A stretch of DNA of 28,628 nucleotides from an uncultured Porphyromonadaceae bacterium (lineage in GTDB: Bacteria; Bacteroidota; Bacteroidia; Bacteroidales; Muribaculaceae), in contig CAJKRG010000041.1 of NCBI GenBank assembly GCA_905202215.1, positions 1-28,628 of the forward strand. The letters run 5' to 3'. The notes under the pieces are model-generated. The model ran no database searches and was not told the origin of the DNA. It saw only the letters and a program-made list of their open reading frames with translations. The translations under genes were made by a program, and so were the position numbers. This document shows, piece after piece, positions 21,540 to 28,628 of this stretch. Every line of letters begins with the position of its first letter. The first letter of the stretch is position 1.

Positions 21540-23132
21540 ATGAAAAGAATACTGCTTGCTTTTGCCGCTGTCGCCGCAATATCGGCCTCCGCACAGGAAA
21601 TTACTCCTGATACGAAACTGCGCATGGCCAACCATGTGATCGAGAATTTCTATGTAGAAGATGTTAATTCCGACACTCTTGTCACCGAGGCCATAAAGGC
21701 CATGCTCAAGACTCTCGATCCTCATTCGGCATATACCTCGCCGTCCGAGACGAAAGAATTCACTCAGCCTCTCGAGGGCAAGTTCAGCGGCATAGGCATT
21801 CAGTTCAATATGCTTGAGGACACTGTCTATGTCATCCAGACCATAACCGGAGGCCCGTCGCAGAAGGTCGGTATTATGGCCGGCGACCGCATTATCAGTG
21901 CAAACGATACCGTACTGGCCGGCAAGAAGATGGTCAATACCGATGTGATGAAGCATCTCCGCGGGCCGAAAGGCTCGGTAGTGGATCTTAAAGTGAAGCG
22001 TGCCGCTGATACGATCAGTTTCCGCGTTGTCCGCGACGATATTCCGCTCTACAGTGTCGACGAGACTTTCATGGCCGATCCGACGACCGGATATATCCGT
22101 ATCACCCGATTTGCCGAGGAAACAGGCAAGGAGGTACGCCAGGCCATAGCCAAGCTCAAGAAGCAGGGCATGAAGAATCTTATCATAGATCTCACCGACA
22201 ACGGCGGCGGCTATCTCGGGGCTGCCTTCGATGTGGCAGGCGAGTTCCTTCCGAAAAATACTCCGGTCGTAAGCACTGCCGGACGCCGCTCGCCCGAGCA
22301 TACGTTCATGACAGAAACAACACCGTCGTTTCCCGACGGACGTGTGGTCATAATAGCCAATCAGCTTTCCGCATCGGCTGCCGAAATCCTTTCCGGGGCT
22401 ATTCAGGACAATGACCGCGGCCTTATCGTAGGACGCCGTACTTTCGGTAAAGGGCTGGTGCAGCGTCCCTTCCCCTTCCCCGACGGCTCGATGATACGTC
22501 TCACCGTATCGCGTTATTATACTCCTTCCGGCCGATGCATACAGCGGCCCTATGCCAAGGGACATTCCGAAGAATACTATCTTGACATGTACAACCGTTT
22601 CAACAGCGGCGAACTGTGGAGCGCCGACAGTATCCAGCGTCCCGATTCTCTCAAGTATCTTACCCTTAAAAATAAGCGTCCTGTGTACGGAGGCGGAGGC
22701 ATTATCCCTGATGTATTCGTCCCGGCCGACACCTCGCGCTACAGCGTGTACTACCGCGATCTGATAGCACGCGGCATAGTCAACCGCACGTGTATCAACT
22801 ATGTAGACGCACATCGTGCCGAACTTACGCAGGAATATCCGGACGACAACGATTTCCAGACACGCTTCAGTGTGCCTCAGGAGCTGATCGACAAGCTGAT
22901 AGCCAATGCCACCGATGCCAAGATCGAATATAACGAGGAACAATGGAATCGTTCGCGACCTTTGGTCGAGGCTATTTTAAAAGGACTTATCGCCCGCGAC
23001 CTCTATGAGGATGGCTCCTATTATCGCCCGCTGAGTACTCTTAATCCTGATTTCCGGCAGGCTCTGGAACTGATCAACGATCCCGAACGCTATGGACGTG
23101 TACTTCGTGGCGAGTCCGGTTCAGCCCAGTAG
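21540..23132 (+). CDS. C-terminal processing peptidase, S41 family
   Basis: The 530-residue protein carries a signal peptide (1-18, 'AISASA-Q'), a short N-terminal helical region, a PDZ domain (about 75-165, including 'FSGIGIQFN' and 'GPSQKVGIMAGDRIISAND') and the S41 protease core. The catalytic pair is Ser279 in 'QLSASAAEILSG' and Lys304 in 'FGKG', with the 25-residue spacing known from E. coli Prc. An additional C-terminal region of about 150 residues after 'GGGGIIPDVFVPAD' has no domain I recognise. It should act in the periplasm, trimming or degrading envelope proteins. It is packed 2 bp behind coaD, and its last 12 bp overlap the convergent small gene. Confidence 0.93.
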   Translation: MKRILLAFAAVAAISASAQEITPDTKLRMANHVIENFYVEDVNSDTLVTEAIKAMLKTLDPHSAYTSPSETKEFTQPLEGKFSGIGIQFNMLEDTVYVIQTITGGPSQKVGIMAGDRIISANDTVLAGKKMVNTDVMKHLRGPKGSVVDLKVKRAADTISFRVVRDDIPLYSVDETFMADPTTGYIRITRFAEETGKEVRQAIAKLKKQGMKNLIIDLTDNGGGYLGAAFDVAGEFLPKNTPVVSTAGRRSPEHTFMTETTPSFPDGRVVIIANQLSASAAEILSGAIQDNDRGLIVGRRTFGKGLVQRPFPFPDGSMIRLTVSRYYTPSGRCIQRPYAKGHSEEYYLDMYNRFNSGELWSADSIQRPDSLKYLTLKNKRPVYGGGGIIPDVFVPADTSRYSVYYRDLIARGIVNRTCINYVDAHRAELTQEYPDDNDFQTRFSVPQELIDKLIANATDAKIEYNEEQWNRSRPLVEAILKGLIARDLYEDGSYYRPLSTLNPDFRQALELINDPERYGRVLRGESGSAQ

Positions 23133-23570
23133 ACGCTTCACCTCGTTTCCCGGGCGGATATTGATAGAGAAAGCGGCGTTGCGGCCGGTGGCCTCGCTGC
23201 GGTACTGGATATGATATCTCTCCGATCCGAGGCAGTCTATCTCGGCGAAACCTGTGGCAGCCTCTTCTCCTGTCCGGCGTCCGGGTGTAAGGCGCTCTTC
23301 TATGGTTATGTCGAAGCCTGTTACTTTTACAGCGAGGCTGTAGGCTCCATCCATTGATATGCCTTCGAGGCCATAACGGAATATCTCGAGGTGTCCGCGG
23401 TCGTTGACACGGGCAAGTATGCCGGCTTCCGACGGCGTGCTGTCAGGCGCCAGACCGCCGGCGTAGAGAAATGTGCGGGCCTCGCCTTTGTCGCGGGGCA
23501 TGGCCGCAAGACCTATCACTGCGGCGGCTACGAAAACGGCCACTACATAAAATTCGATACTTCCGAACAT
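23121..23570 (-). CDS. Small single-pass membrane protein of unknown function
   Basis: I recognise no family. The 149-residue product has one N-terminal hydrophobic helix (about 5-24) and a soluble part predicted to lie outside the membrane, with beta-rich segments such as 'GAYSLAVKVTGFDITIEER' and 'ERYHIQYRSEATGRNAAFSINI'. Support for a real gene comes from a -7-like TATCTTTG 22 bp before its ATG and from coding-like composition. Its 3' end overlaps the S41 protease gene tail-to-tail by 12 bp. Confidence 0.6.
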   Translation of the reverse strand: MFGSIEFYVVAVFVAAAVIGLAAMPRDKGEARTFLYAGGLAPDSTPSEAGILARVNDRGHLEIFRYGLEGISMDGAYSLAVKVTGFDITIEERLTPGRRTGEEAATGFAEIDCLGSERYHIQYRSEATGRNAAFSINIRPGNEVKRLLG

Positions 23571-23591
23571 ACTGTTTGATTCTTTTTACTG

Positions 23592-23599
23592 CAAAGATA
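23592..23599 (-). promoter_or_regulatory. -7 promoter element of the small membrane protein gene
   Basis: The minus strand reads TATCTTTG (complement of 23592-23599), matching TAnnTTTG, 21 bp before the ATG at 23570. The -33 element is weak. Confidence 0.45.
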
Positions 23600-23675
23600 A
23601 AACAATGCCGCTTTCTTTTCGTAAAAACTGCCAATAAATGCTCCTTTGCGGCAGTGGAGCGTGGATTATTTTACG

Positions 23676-23683
23676 TATTTTTG
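23676..23683 (+). promoter_or_regulatory. -7 promoter element of pldA
   Basis: TATTTTTG fits TAnnTTTG and ends 5 bp before the chosen ATG (23689). The transcript would therefore be leaderless or nearly so. This also argues against the longer frame starting at 23638. Confidence 0.4.
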
Positions 23684-23688
23684 CACTT

Positions 23689-24549
23689 ATGTTACGAAAA
23701 TACATCACATTATGCCGCCGCTGCGTTTTAGCGGTCATATTTTCTATCACGGCCATGACGGCCGGTGCGCAGATTCTTGTCACCGGCGGTGGTGAGCCGA
23801 TGTATGCAGACAGTATCAAGCGCGATTTCTCCAATCAGCCATATTTCGGTCTGTATAAGGACAATTATTTCATATTCGGCCCGTCGGTAGGCCCTAAAGC
23901 GACCAAACAGAACACGAATATAAAGTTCCAGATATCGGTAGCCCAGCGTCTTACCCGTTCGACACTTCCATGGGGCACTTATCTCTATCTTTTTTATACC
24001 CAGAAGTGTTTCTGGAACGTCCTCGAGAATTCCATGCCGATGACCGATCTCAATTTCAATCCCGGTATCGGTCTCACCAAACCGCTCTTTGTCAAGAACA
24101 GATATATAGGCAAGCTCACTTTCATGATAGAGCACGAAAGCAACGGACGCGACAGTATCCAGTCGCGTTCGTGGAACCGCGTGGCCCTGGCCGCCAATGT
24201 GTTCGTGACAAAAAACCTGATGGTACACGGCAAAATATGGATTCCGATCGTCGACGGAGAGAACAACCGTGACATTGTCGATTACTGCGGTTTCTGGCAG
24301 ACGGGACTTCAGGTGGTGAGCGACAACCGGCGTTTCAGCGGCGGTGTGACAGTCGTCAAGCGCAAAGGCTGGAATCTCAACGCCAATGTCATCGTCGATC
24401 TGTCGTACCGCATATTCAAGCGCGACAATCAGTTCCTTTTTCTCCAGTTCTACAACGGCTATGGCGAGGGTCTGCTCGAATATAATAAATTTCATTCGCA
24501 GATAAGGCTCGGCCTTCTCATCAAGCCAAAGTTATTCAGTGATTTCTGA
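23689..24549 (+). CDS. pldA: Outer-membrane phospholipase A
   Basis: The 286-residue protein matches OMPLA (PF02253), a 12-stranded beta-barrel that hydrolyses misplaced phospholipids in the outer leaflet. A signal peptide (about 1-27, ending 'AGA-Q') precedes the barrel. The active site is visible: His149 and Ser151 in 'EHESNGRDS' and Asn163 in 'SRSWNR', with the same 12-residue Ser-Asn spacing as in E. coli. Other family stretches are 'GTYLYLFYTQKCFWNV' and 'YNGYGEGLLEYN'. The ATG 23689 (MLRKYITL) gives a normal signal peptide; an upstream start would add 17 unneeded residues. The stop shares one base with the next gene's start, suggesting coupling with the lipoprotein. Confidence 0.93.
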   Translation: MLRKYITLCRRCVLAVIFSITAMTAGAQILVTGGGEPMYADSIKRDFSNQPYFGLYKDNYFIFGPSVGPKATKQNTNIKFQISVAQRLTRSTLPWGTYLYLFYTQKCFWNVLENSMPMTDLNFNPGIGLTKPLFVKNRYIGKLTFMIEHESNGRDSIQSRSWNRVALAANVFVTKNLMVHGKIWIPIVDGENNRDIVDYCGFWQTGLQVVSDNRRFSGGVTVVKRKGWNLNANVIVDLSYRIFKRDNQFLFLQFYNGYGEGLLEYNKFHSQIRLGLLIKPKLFSDF

Positions 24550-25559
24550 TGAAAAAGACATATACCGCTATTTTTGTGGCCGCATGTCTTGCAGCCGTGG
24601 CTTGTACCAACAACGAGCAGTTCCGTGTCAACGGAACTATCGAGGGCAATCCGACCATAAATCTTCGTGTAGGTTATTATGCCGACGGCGCCTACCGTAC
24701 ACAGATTACGGCGGCTCGCGAGGGTGAGTTCGAGTTCTTCGGTACGGCCAGGCAGCCGGCCGTTGTCGATATCTACGATTATGATTACCGGCTTCTCGGG
24801 CGCCTCTATGCCCGCAACGGACAGACTATCGATGTGAAGCTGGCCCGCTCCAATCCATATGATATCAGTATCAACGGCAACGAGACCTCTTCGCAATGGG
24901 CCGATTTCCTGCGTCAGAACGCTGACAGCCTACGGGCCGGCGGTACAGCCGCAAATAGCGTGATAGCCCGATATATCGACACACATCGCGACAATATTCT
25001 CTCGACCCTCCTGCTCACTACGGCTTTCGACAGCCATGTGCAGCCTGAACTGGCCGATTCGCTGCTGGCAATGATAGAACCGTCGGCCCGTCCGTCGGCC
25101 CTGACCGACGGCTATAACTATCTGTTGCAGCGAGTGGTGGCGGAGACGGCTTCTGAACCTGTGCTGCCTATACGCTATGTCGACCGCAATGATTCGGTGC
25201 GTATTTTCAAGCCGTCGGACAAGCCATACTCCATTATTCTCATGTCGGATGCCGATTCATGGCGAGGCGACAGCGTGGTGCCTCTTTTGCGCCGTCTGGA
25301 AAAAGGGAAGGATAAAAAGCTCGCTGTACTCGATCTCGGACTCGACACGGACAACGCCGACTGGAAGCGCTATACCGGCGCCGATAGTGCTGCATGGACG
25401 CAGGCCTGGGTTCCGGGCGGTCCGGTAGCGGCCTCGGTCGAACGCCTCGCGGTGCCGCGGCTGCCATATTTTGTGGTGTGCGACTCGACCGGCACACAGA
25501 TATGCCGCACTCCCTGGGCTTCTGTCGCCGGTAAATTTATAGAATCATTGTCAAAATAA
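24549..25559 (+). CDS. DUF4369/thioredoxin-like lipoprotein without CxxC
   Basis: The 336-residue protein has a lipoprotein signal peptide with a likely lipidated Cys19 ('AAVAC'). An N-terminal DUF4369-like beta domain (about 25-115, starting 'FRVNGTIEGNPTINLRVGYY') is followed by a helical middle and a thioredoxin-like C-terminal part (about 225-336). In the redox position, 'IILMSDADSWRGDS', there is no CxxC; late 'PRLPYFVVCDSTG' supplies a cis-Pro-like site. Related Bacteroidetes lipoproteins are often called thiol-disulfide oxidoreductases, but this one should be redox-inactive. It overlaps pldA by 1 bp and precedes comM by 17 bp. Confidence 0.8.
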   Translation: MKKTYTAIFVAACLAAVACTNNEQFRVNGTIEGNPTINLRVGYYADGAYRTQITAAREGEFEFFGTARQPAVVDIYDYDYRLLGRLYARNGQTIDVKLARSNPYDISINGNETSSQWADFLRQNADSLRAGGTAANSVIARYIDTHRDNILSTLLLTTAFDSHVQPELADSLLAMIEPSARPSALTDGYNYLLQRVVAETASEPVLPIRYVDRNDSVRIFKPSDKPYSIILMSDADSWRGDSVVPLLRRLEKGKDKKLAVLDLGLDTDNADWKRYTGADSAAWTQAWVPGGPVAASVERLAVPRLPYFVVCDSTGTQICRTPWASVAGKFIESLSK

Positions 25560-25576
25560 TCAAACACGCTCTCTCC

Positions 25577-27133
25577 ATGCTCGTAAAATCCTATGCCGCT
25601 GCCGTAAAAGGCATTGATGCCATCATTGTTACAGTCGAAACCGTTGTGGAGCGTGGCATGCAGTACTGCATTGTCGGCCTTCCCGACGCCGCGGTCAAGG
25701 AGAGTCAGGAGCGTGTCCGCTCTGCCATCACGCAGTCGGGTTACAATATCGGCCGGGCCAAGGTCGTCATAAACATGGCTCCCGCCGATGTGAAGAAAGA
25801 AGGCTCGTCCTACGATCTGCCTATCGCCGTGGCCATACTCGTCGGCGCCGGTGCCATAAAGGCCCCGGAACTCGACAGATATATGATAATGGGCGAACTG
25901 TCGCTCGACGGCTCGCTGCAGCCCGTACGCGGTGTGCTGCCTATGGCCATCGCCGCCCGTGCGGCCGGTTTCAAGGGTATGATAGTGCCGCGGGCCAACG
26001 CCACTGAAGCCGCCGTGGTCAATAATCTCGATGTCTACGGCCTCGATACCCTGCGCGAGGTCATAGATCTTATTTCCGGTTCTGCCGTGCCAGAGCCGAC
26101 TGTTGTGGACACACGCGCTGAATTTGCCGCGGCTCTCGGCAGTTTCGATTATGATTTCAGCGAAGTCAAGGGGCAGGAGAATGTCAAGCGGGCCTTCGAG
26201 GTCGCTTGTGCCGGGGGCCACAATATTCTTCTTGTAGGCCCTCCGGGTTCCGGAAAATCGATGATGGCCAAGCGTCTGCCTTCGATATTGCCGCCTCTGG
26301 GTCTGCGCGAGGCCCTCGAAACTACCAAGATACACTCTGTGGCCGGAAAACTTCGACGCGGCTCGCGCCTGATGACCGCGCGGCCTTTCCGTTCGCCACA
26401 TCACACCGTATCGCCCGTAGCTATGGTGGGAGGCGGCTCCAATCCTATGCCGGGTGAGATTTCGCTTGCCCATAACGGCATCCTGTTTCTCGATGAATTT
26501 CCGGAGTTTCCCCGTTCGGTTCTCGAGGTGCTCCGGCAGCCGCTCGAAGACCGCCATATAAGCGTGTCGCGGGCACGCTATCAGGTGGACTATCCGGCCT
26601 CGTTCATGCTCGTGGCCTCGATGAATCCGTGTCCATGCGGGTACTACAATCACCCCACGAAAGCATGTACCTGCCCGGCGGGAGCCGTGCAGAAATATCT
26701 CGGCCGCATATCCGGCCCGCTCCTCGACCGTATCGACATTCAGGTCGAGATTTTGCCGGTGCCGTTCCAGCGGCTGTCGTCCAATGAAGTATCGGAGTCG
26801 AGCGCCTCAATCCGGGAACGCGTAGTCCGCGCACGAGCCATTCAGGAGCAGCGCTTCGCCGACGAACCCGAAGTCAACTGCAACGCTCAGATGAATTCAA
26901 GGCTAATCAAAAAATGGTGCGTTCTCGACGACGACACAATGCGAATCCTCGAACAGGCCATGACTCGTTTCGACATGAGCGCACGCGCCTATGACCGCAT
27001 ACTAAAAGTCGCCCGCACCATAGCTGACATCGACGGATCAGCCAACATCACCCCGGCCCACATGCACGAAGCCCTCTCCTACCGCAATCTCGACCGCGCT
27101 TCGTGGGGATCAACCAAAACCCTCCCGTTCTGA
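25577..27133 (+). CDS. comM: YifB/ComM-family Mg-chelatase-like AAA+ ATPase
   Basis: The 518-residue protein has an N-terminal ChlI/Lon-protease-like domain (about 20-140), the AAA+ core with Walker A GPPGSGKS (221-228) and a 'NGILFLDEFPEF' Walker B, and a C-terminal Mg-chelatase-like domain. A cysteine cluster in 'MNPCPCGYYNHPTKACTC' probably binds zinc. In naturally competent bacteria ComM is a hexameric helicase that speeds branch migration during recombination of incoming DNA; a competence role in this organism is inference. The length is normal. The ATG at 25577 gives the typical 'MLVKSYAAAVKGIDA' start. No terminator is evident after it. Confidence 0.94.
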   Translation: MLVKSYAAAVKGIDAIIVTVETVVERGMQYCIVGLPDAAVKESQERVRSAITQSGYNIGRAKVVINMAPADVKKEGSSYDLPIAVAILVGAGAIKAPELDRYMIMGELSLDGSLQPVRGVLPMAIAARAAGFKGMIVPRANATEAAVVNNLDVYGLDTLREVIDLISGSAVPEPTVVDTRAEFAAALGSFDYDFSEVKGQENVKRAFEVACAGGHNILLVGPPGSGKSMMAKRLPSILPPLGLREALETTKIHSVAGKLRRGSRLMTARPFRSPHHTVSPVAMVGGGSNPMPGEISLAHNGILFLDEFPEFPRSVLEVLRQPLEDRHISVSRARYQVDYPASFMLVASMNPCPCGYYNHPTKACTCPAGAVQKYLGRISGPLLDRIDIQVEILPVPFQRLSSNEVSESSASIRERVVRARAIQEQRFADEPEVNCNAQMNSRLIKKWCVLDDDTMRILEQAMTRFDMSARAYDRILKVARTIADIDGSANITPAHMHEALSYRNLDRASWGSTKTLPF

Positions 27134-27297
27134 CTGCCATATGAAATGTACAATCAAAAAAATCGTTCATTAGTATCCACTAAAAAACATAAGTATCCTT
27201 TGAATTTATTGCAATTCATTTTGTTGTAAGTGATTTTGAAGTCAAGAGTTATAACCACACGCTGGCAACTTCGTAACAAAATTTAATACGTAATGTT
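27134..27297. other. AT-rich gap before the EptA-like gene
   Basis: No gene, RNA or clear TAnnTTTG promoter is visible in these 164 bp. Base composition drops sharply from the GC-rich comM gene, marking the left edge of an AT-richer segment. Confidence 0.4.
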
Positions 27298-28608
27298 ATG
27301 ATGAGATACTTAACCACCAAGCTATCTGACAGGTCGGCCCGATATGCGTGGCTATTCCTTTCACTTTTTTCACTATTCGGCATTATCGAAATTCCGTACG
27401 CAACAGTTTTGGATCAGCCTAAATGGCTATTATGGGGATTTATTGTCTTAATTGCAGCTTTTAAAGGATGCATATTGACTATTTTGATTATTGCGGCCAC
27501 TTATAAAAGATGGATTCTCTCAATTTCCTGCGTATTAATAGGATGCTATGTATTTTGCTGTCTTATAAACTTTTTTTCGTTCATTACCTATGGGTTCGGA
27601 ATCACCCACAGGATGGTGACGATTCTATCGCAGACAAATATCCGGGAAATCAAAGAGTTCATGCCTGATTTACTCAATCGCATATTTTCACCTGAAAGTA
27701 TTCTCTGCATCGGAGGGACCGCTATCGCATGCTGGCTTTGCTGCATTATAATAAGCTCAATCAGAAAACGATCATATCTCAGAATTTTATACGCGTCATC
27801 CTTATTAGGATTTACAACCCTGACTTTTTGCTTAGTTACGTTCAATAGCAGGGCTGCACTTATAATGGGTGTGAGAATTCCTAAGAACATAATCAATACT
27901 ATTCAAGAAAACAAAGAGTATCAAAAGATTATGGAGGCTAAACGTCCTCTATTATACTCAGGACAAGTGGACTCACCGAACGCTCCCATTAATATTATTA
28001 TGGTAATCGGAGAATCCGCACATCGCATACACCACCAATTGTATGATTATCCTCTCCCCACCACTCCACAACTTTGGTCGATGCGTGATTCGTTGTTTAT
28101 TTTCAGAGATGCTATTAGTTCATCACAAGGTACTGCAGGAAATATGGAACGGCTACTATCTCTAAAAACAGATGATAAAACCTGCGGTGACTGGTACAAA
28201 TTCCCTCTTGTATACGATATTTTCAAGGCTGCGCGATTCAAAACTTTTTGGCTTTCAAACCAGGAACGTAAAGGACTGGTAAGCAATGCATCAGGAGTTA
28301 TGGCCGATGGTGCTGACGTGATAAACTATGTGAGTGTGGAAAGTTCGGAAGATCCGTATGCATATAGATATGACGATGCGTTGCTTCCTTCAATATATGA
28401 TGCACTTAACGACAAGGCTAATAAGAAATTCATCGGGATTCACCTTTTAGGCTCTCATTCAGAATACCGCTACCGCTATCCTAAAGAGGAAACAATATTT
28501 ACCTATGAAGATATTGTAAGAGTGCTCCCAAGACCATGGCTTGATAAAAAGAAGGCCTCACTTATAGCCCAGTATTACTACTGGTGCGATAAAATCGCGT
28601 TAGTTTAG
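27298..28608 (+). CDS. Phosphoethanolamine-transferase-like sulfatase-fold protein, C-terminally truncated
   Basis: The 436-residue frame has about five N-terminal transmembrane helices (near 15-35, 45-68, 73-96, 134-153 and 163-183) and the start of an alkaline-phosphatase/sulfatase domain, the layout of EptA-type lipid A phosphoethanolamine transferases. It keeps metal-binding Glu239 in 'IMVIGES', 'TTPQLW', the nucleophile Thr279 in 'SSSQGTAGNMERLLS' and 'HLLGSHSEYRYRYP'. The frame then stops at TAG 28606-28608. The family is about 550 residues and needs a later Asp-His-Gly metal site, which is absent. It is probably truncated or a pseudogene, though the window ends 20 bp later. It is AT-richer than its neighbours, suggesting transfer. 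ATG 27298 or 27301 could be the start. Confidence 0.75.
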   Translation: MMRYLTTKLSDRSARYAWLFLSLFSLFGIIEIPYATVLDQPKWLLWGFIVLIAAFKGCILTILIIAATYKRWILSISCVLIGCYVFCCLINFFSFITYGFGITHRMVTILSQTNIREIKEFMPDLLNRIFSPESILCIGGTAIACWLCCIIISSIRKRSYLRILYASSLLGFTTLTFCLVTFNSRAALIMGVRIPKNIINTIQENKEYQKIMEAKRPLLYSGQVDSPNAPINIIMVIGESAHRIHHQLYDYPLPTTPQLWSMRDSLFIFRDAISSSQGTAGNMERLLSLKTDDKTCGDWYKFPLVYDIFKAARFKTFWLSNQERKGLVSNASGVMADGADVINYVSVESSEDPYAYRYDDALLPSIYDALNDKANKKFIGIHLLGSHSEYRYRYPKEETIFTYEDIVRVLPRPWLDKKKASLIAQYYYWCDKIALV

Positions 28609-28628
28609 AAATCATCAAATAAAGAGAG

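Noticed and set aside
21504..22943. 479-codon antisense frame inside the S41 protease gene
   Set aside because: The sense frame has a clear signal peptide, PDZ and Ser/Lys active site. The antisense frame shows no domain and is a by-product of codon usage. The same applies to long antisense frames in parE, mrp, comM, lepB and the minus-strand glycosyltransferase.
28560..28628. Simple frameshift repair that would extend the EptA-like frame
   Set aside because: The alternative frames around 28590 either stop at once or give no recognisable continuation such as an Asp-His-Gly segment before the window ends.

Overview
The window looks like a chromosomal segment from a Bacteroidales bacterium, most likely a Muribaculaceae (S24-7) relative. 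The grounds are Bacteroidetes-type proteins (a long signal peptidase I with large insertions, a WbqC-family protein beside it, a ParE with the 'DDGIYVLLKE' N-terminus, DUF1573 and DUF4369 proteins), the Bacteroides promoter element TAnnTTTG in front of several genes, and almost no Shine-Dalgarno sequences. The family-level assignment is inference. The window is mostly housekeeping, with a few accessory pieces.

Layout. 1-332 is a gene-free left edge. 282-1863 holds a promoter, meaB, a DUF1573 exported protein and a hairpin. 2081-3290 is recA. 3377-8069 is a minus-strand block read as lepB, wbqC, an Lrp/AsnC regulator, a membrane-tethered pseudokinase-like protein and a GNAT-fold protein. 8070-8732 is a 660-bp AT-rich gap with a dense cluster of DnaA-box-like nonamers, a possible replication origin. 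8733-15000 runs rightward: BspA-like leucine-rich-repeat protein, trmB, mrp/apbC, aroQ, a glycosyltransferase, an NAD-dependent epimerase and a small membrane protein. 15006-15869 is a RAYT-type HUH transposase with an unusual C-terminal domain, followed by small palindromes. Then come an O-methyltransferase (+), and a ClC channel and a glycosyltransferase (-). 19081-23132 is parE, coaD and an S41 protease; a small minus-strand membrane protein overlaps the protease end. 23689-27133 is pldA, a DUF4369/thioredoxin-like lipoprotein and comM. 27298-28608 is an AT-richer, apparently truncated phosphoethanolamine-transferase-like gene.

How the genes relate. Many are packed by 1-12 bp overlaps (meaB/DUF1573, lepB/wbqC, mrp/aroQ/glycosyltransferase, epimerase/membrane protein, pldA/lipoprotein), which suggests translational coupling. 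Envelope functions recur: signal peptidase, OM phospholipase, lipoprotein, glycosyltransferases, EptA-like enzyme. No single pathway unites the window.

The most notable non-coding signals are: (1) four intergenic blocks built from 7-bp units arranged as inverted arrays, giving stems up to 19 bp; (2) two TTTGCGCAAA palindromes placed exactly over the -33 and -7 boxes of the Lrp/AsnC gene; (3) the DnaA-box-like cluster between the diverging lepB and BspA-like genes; (4) the palindromes around the RAYT gene.
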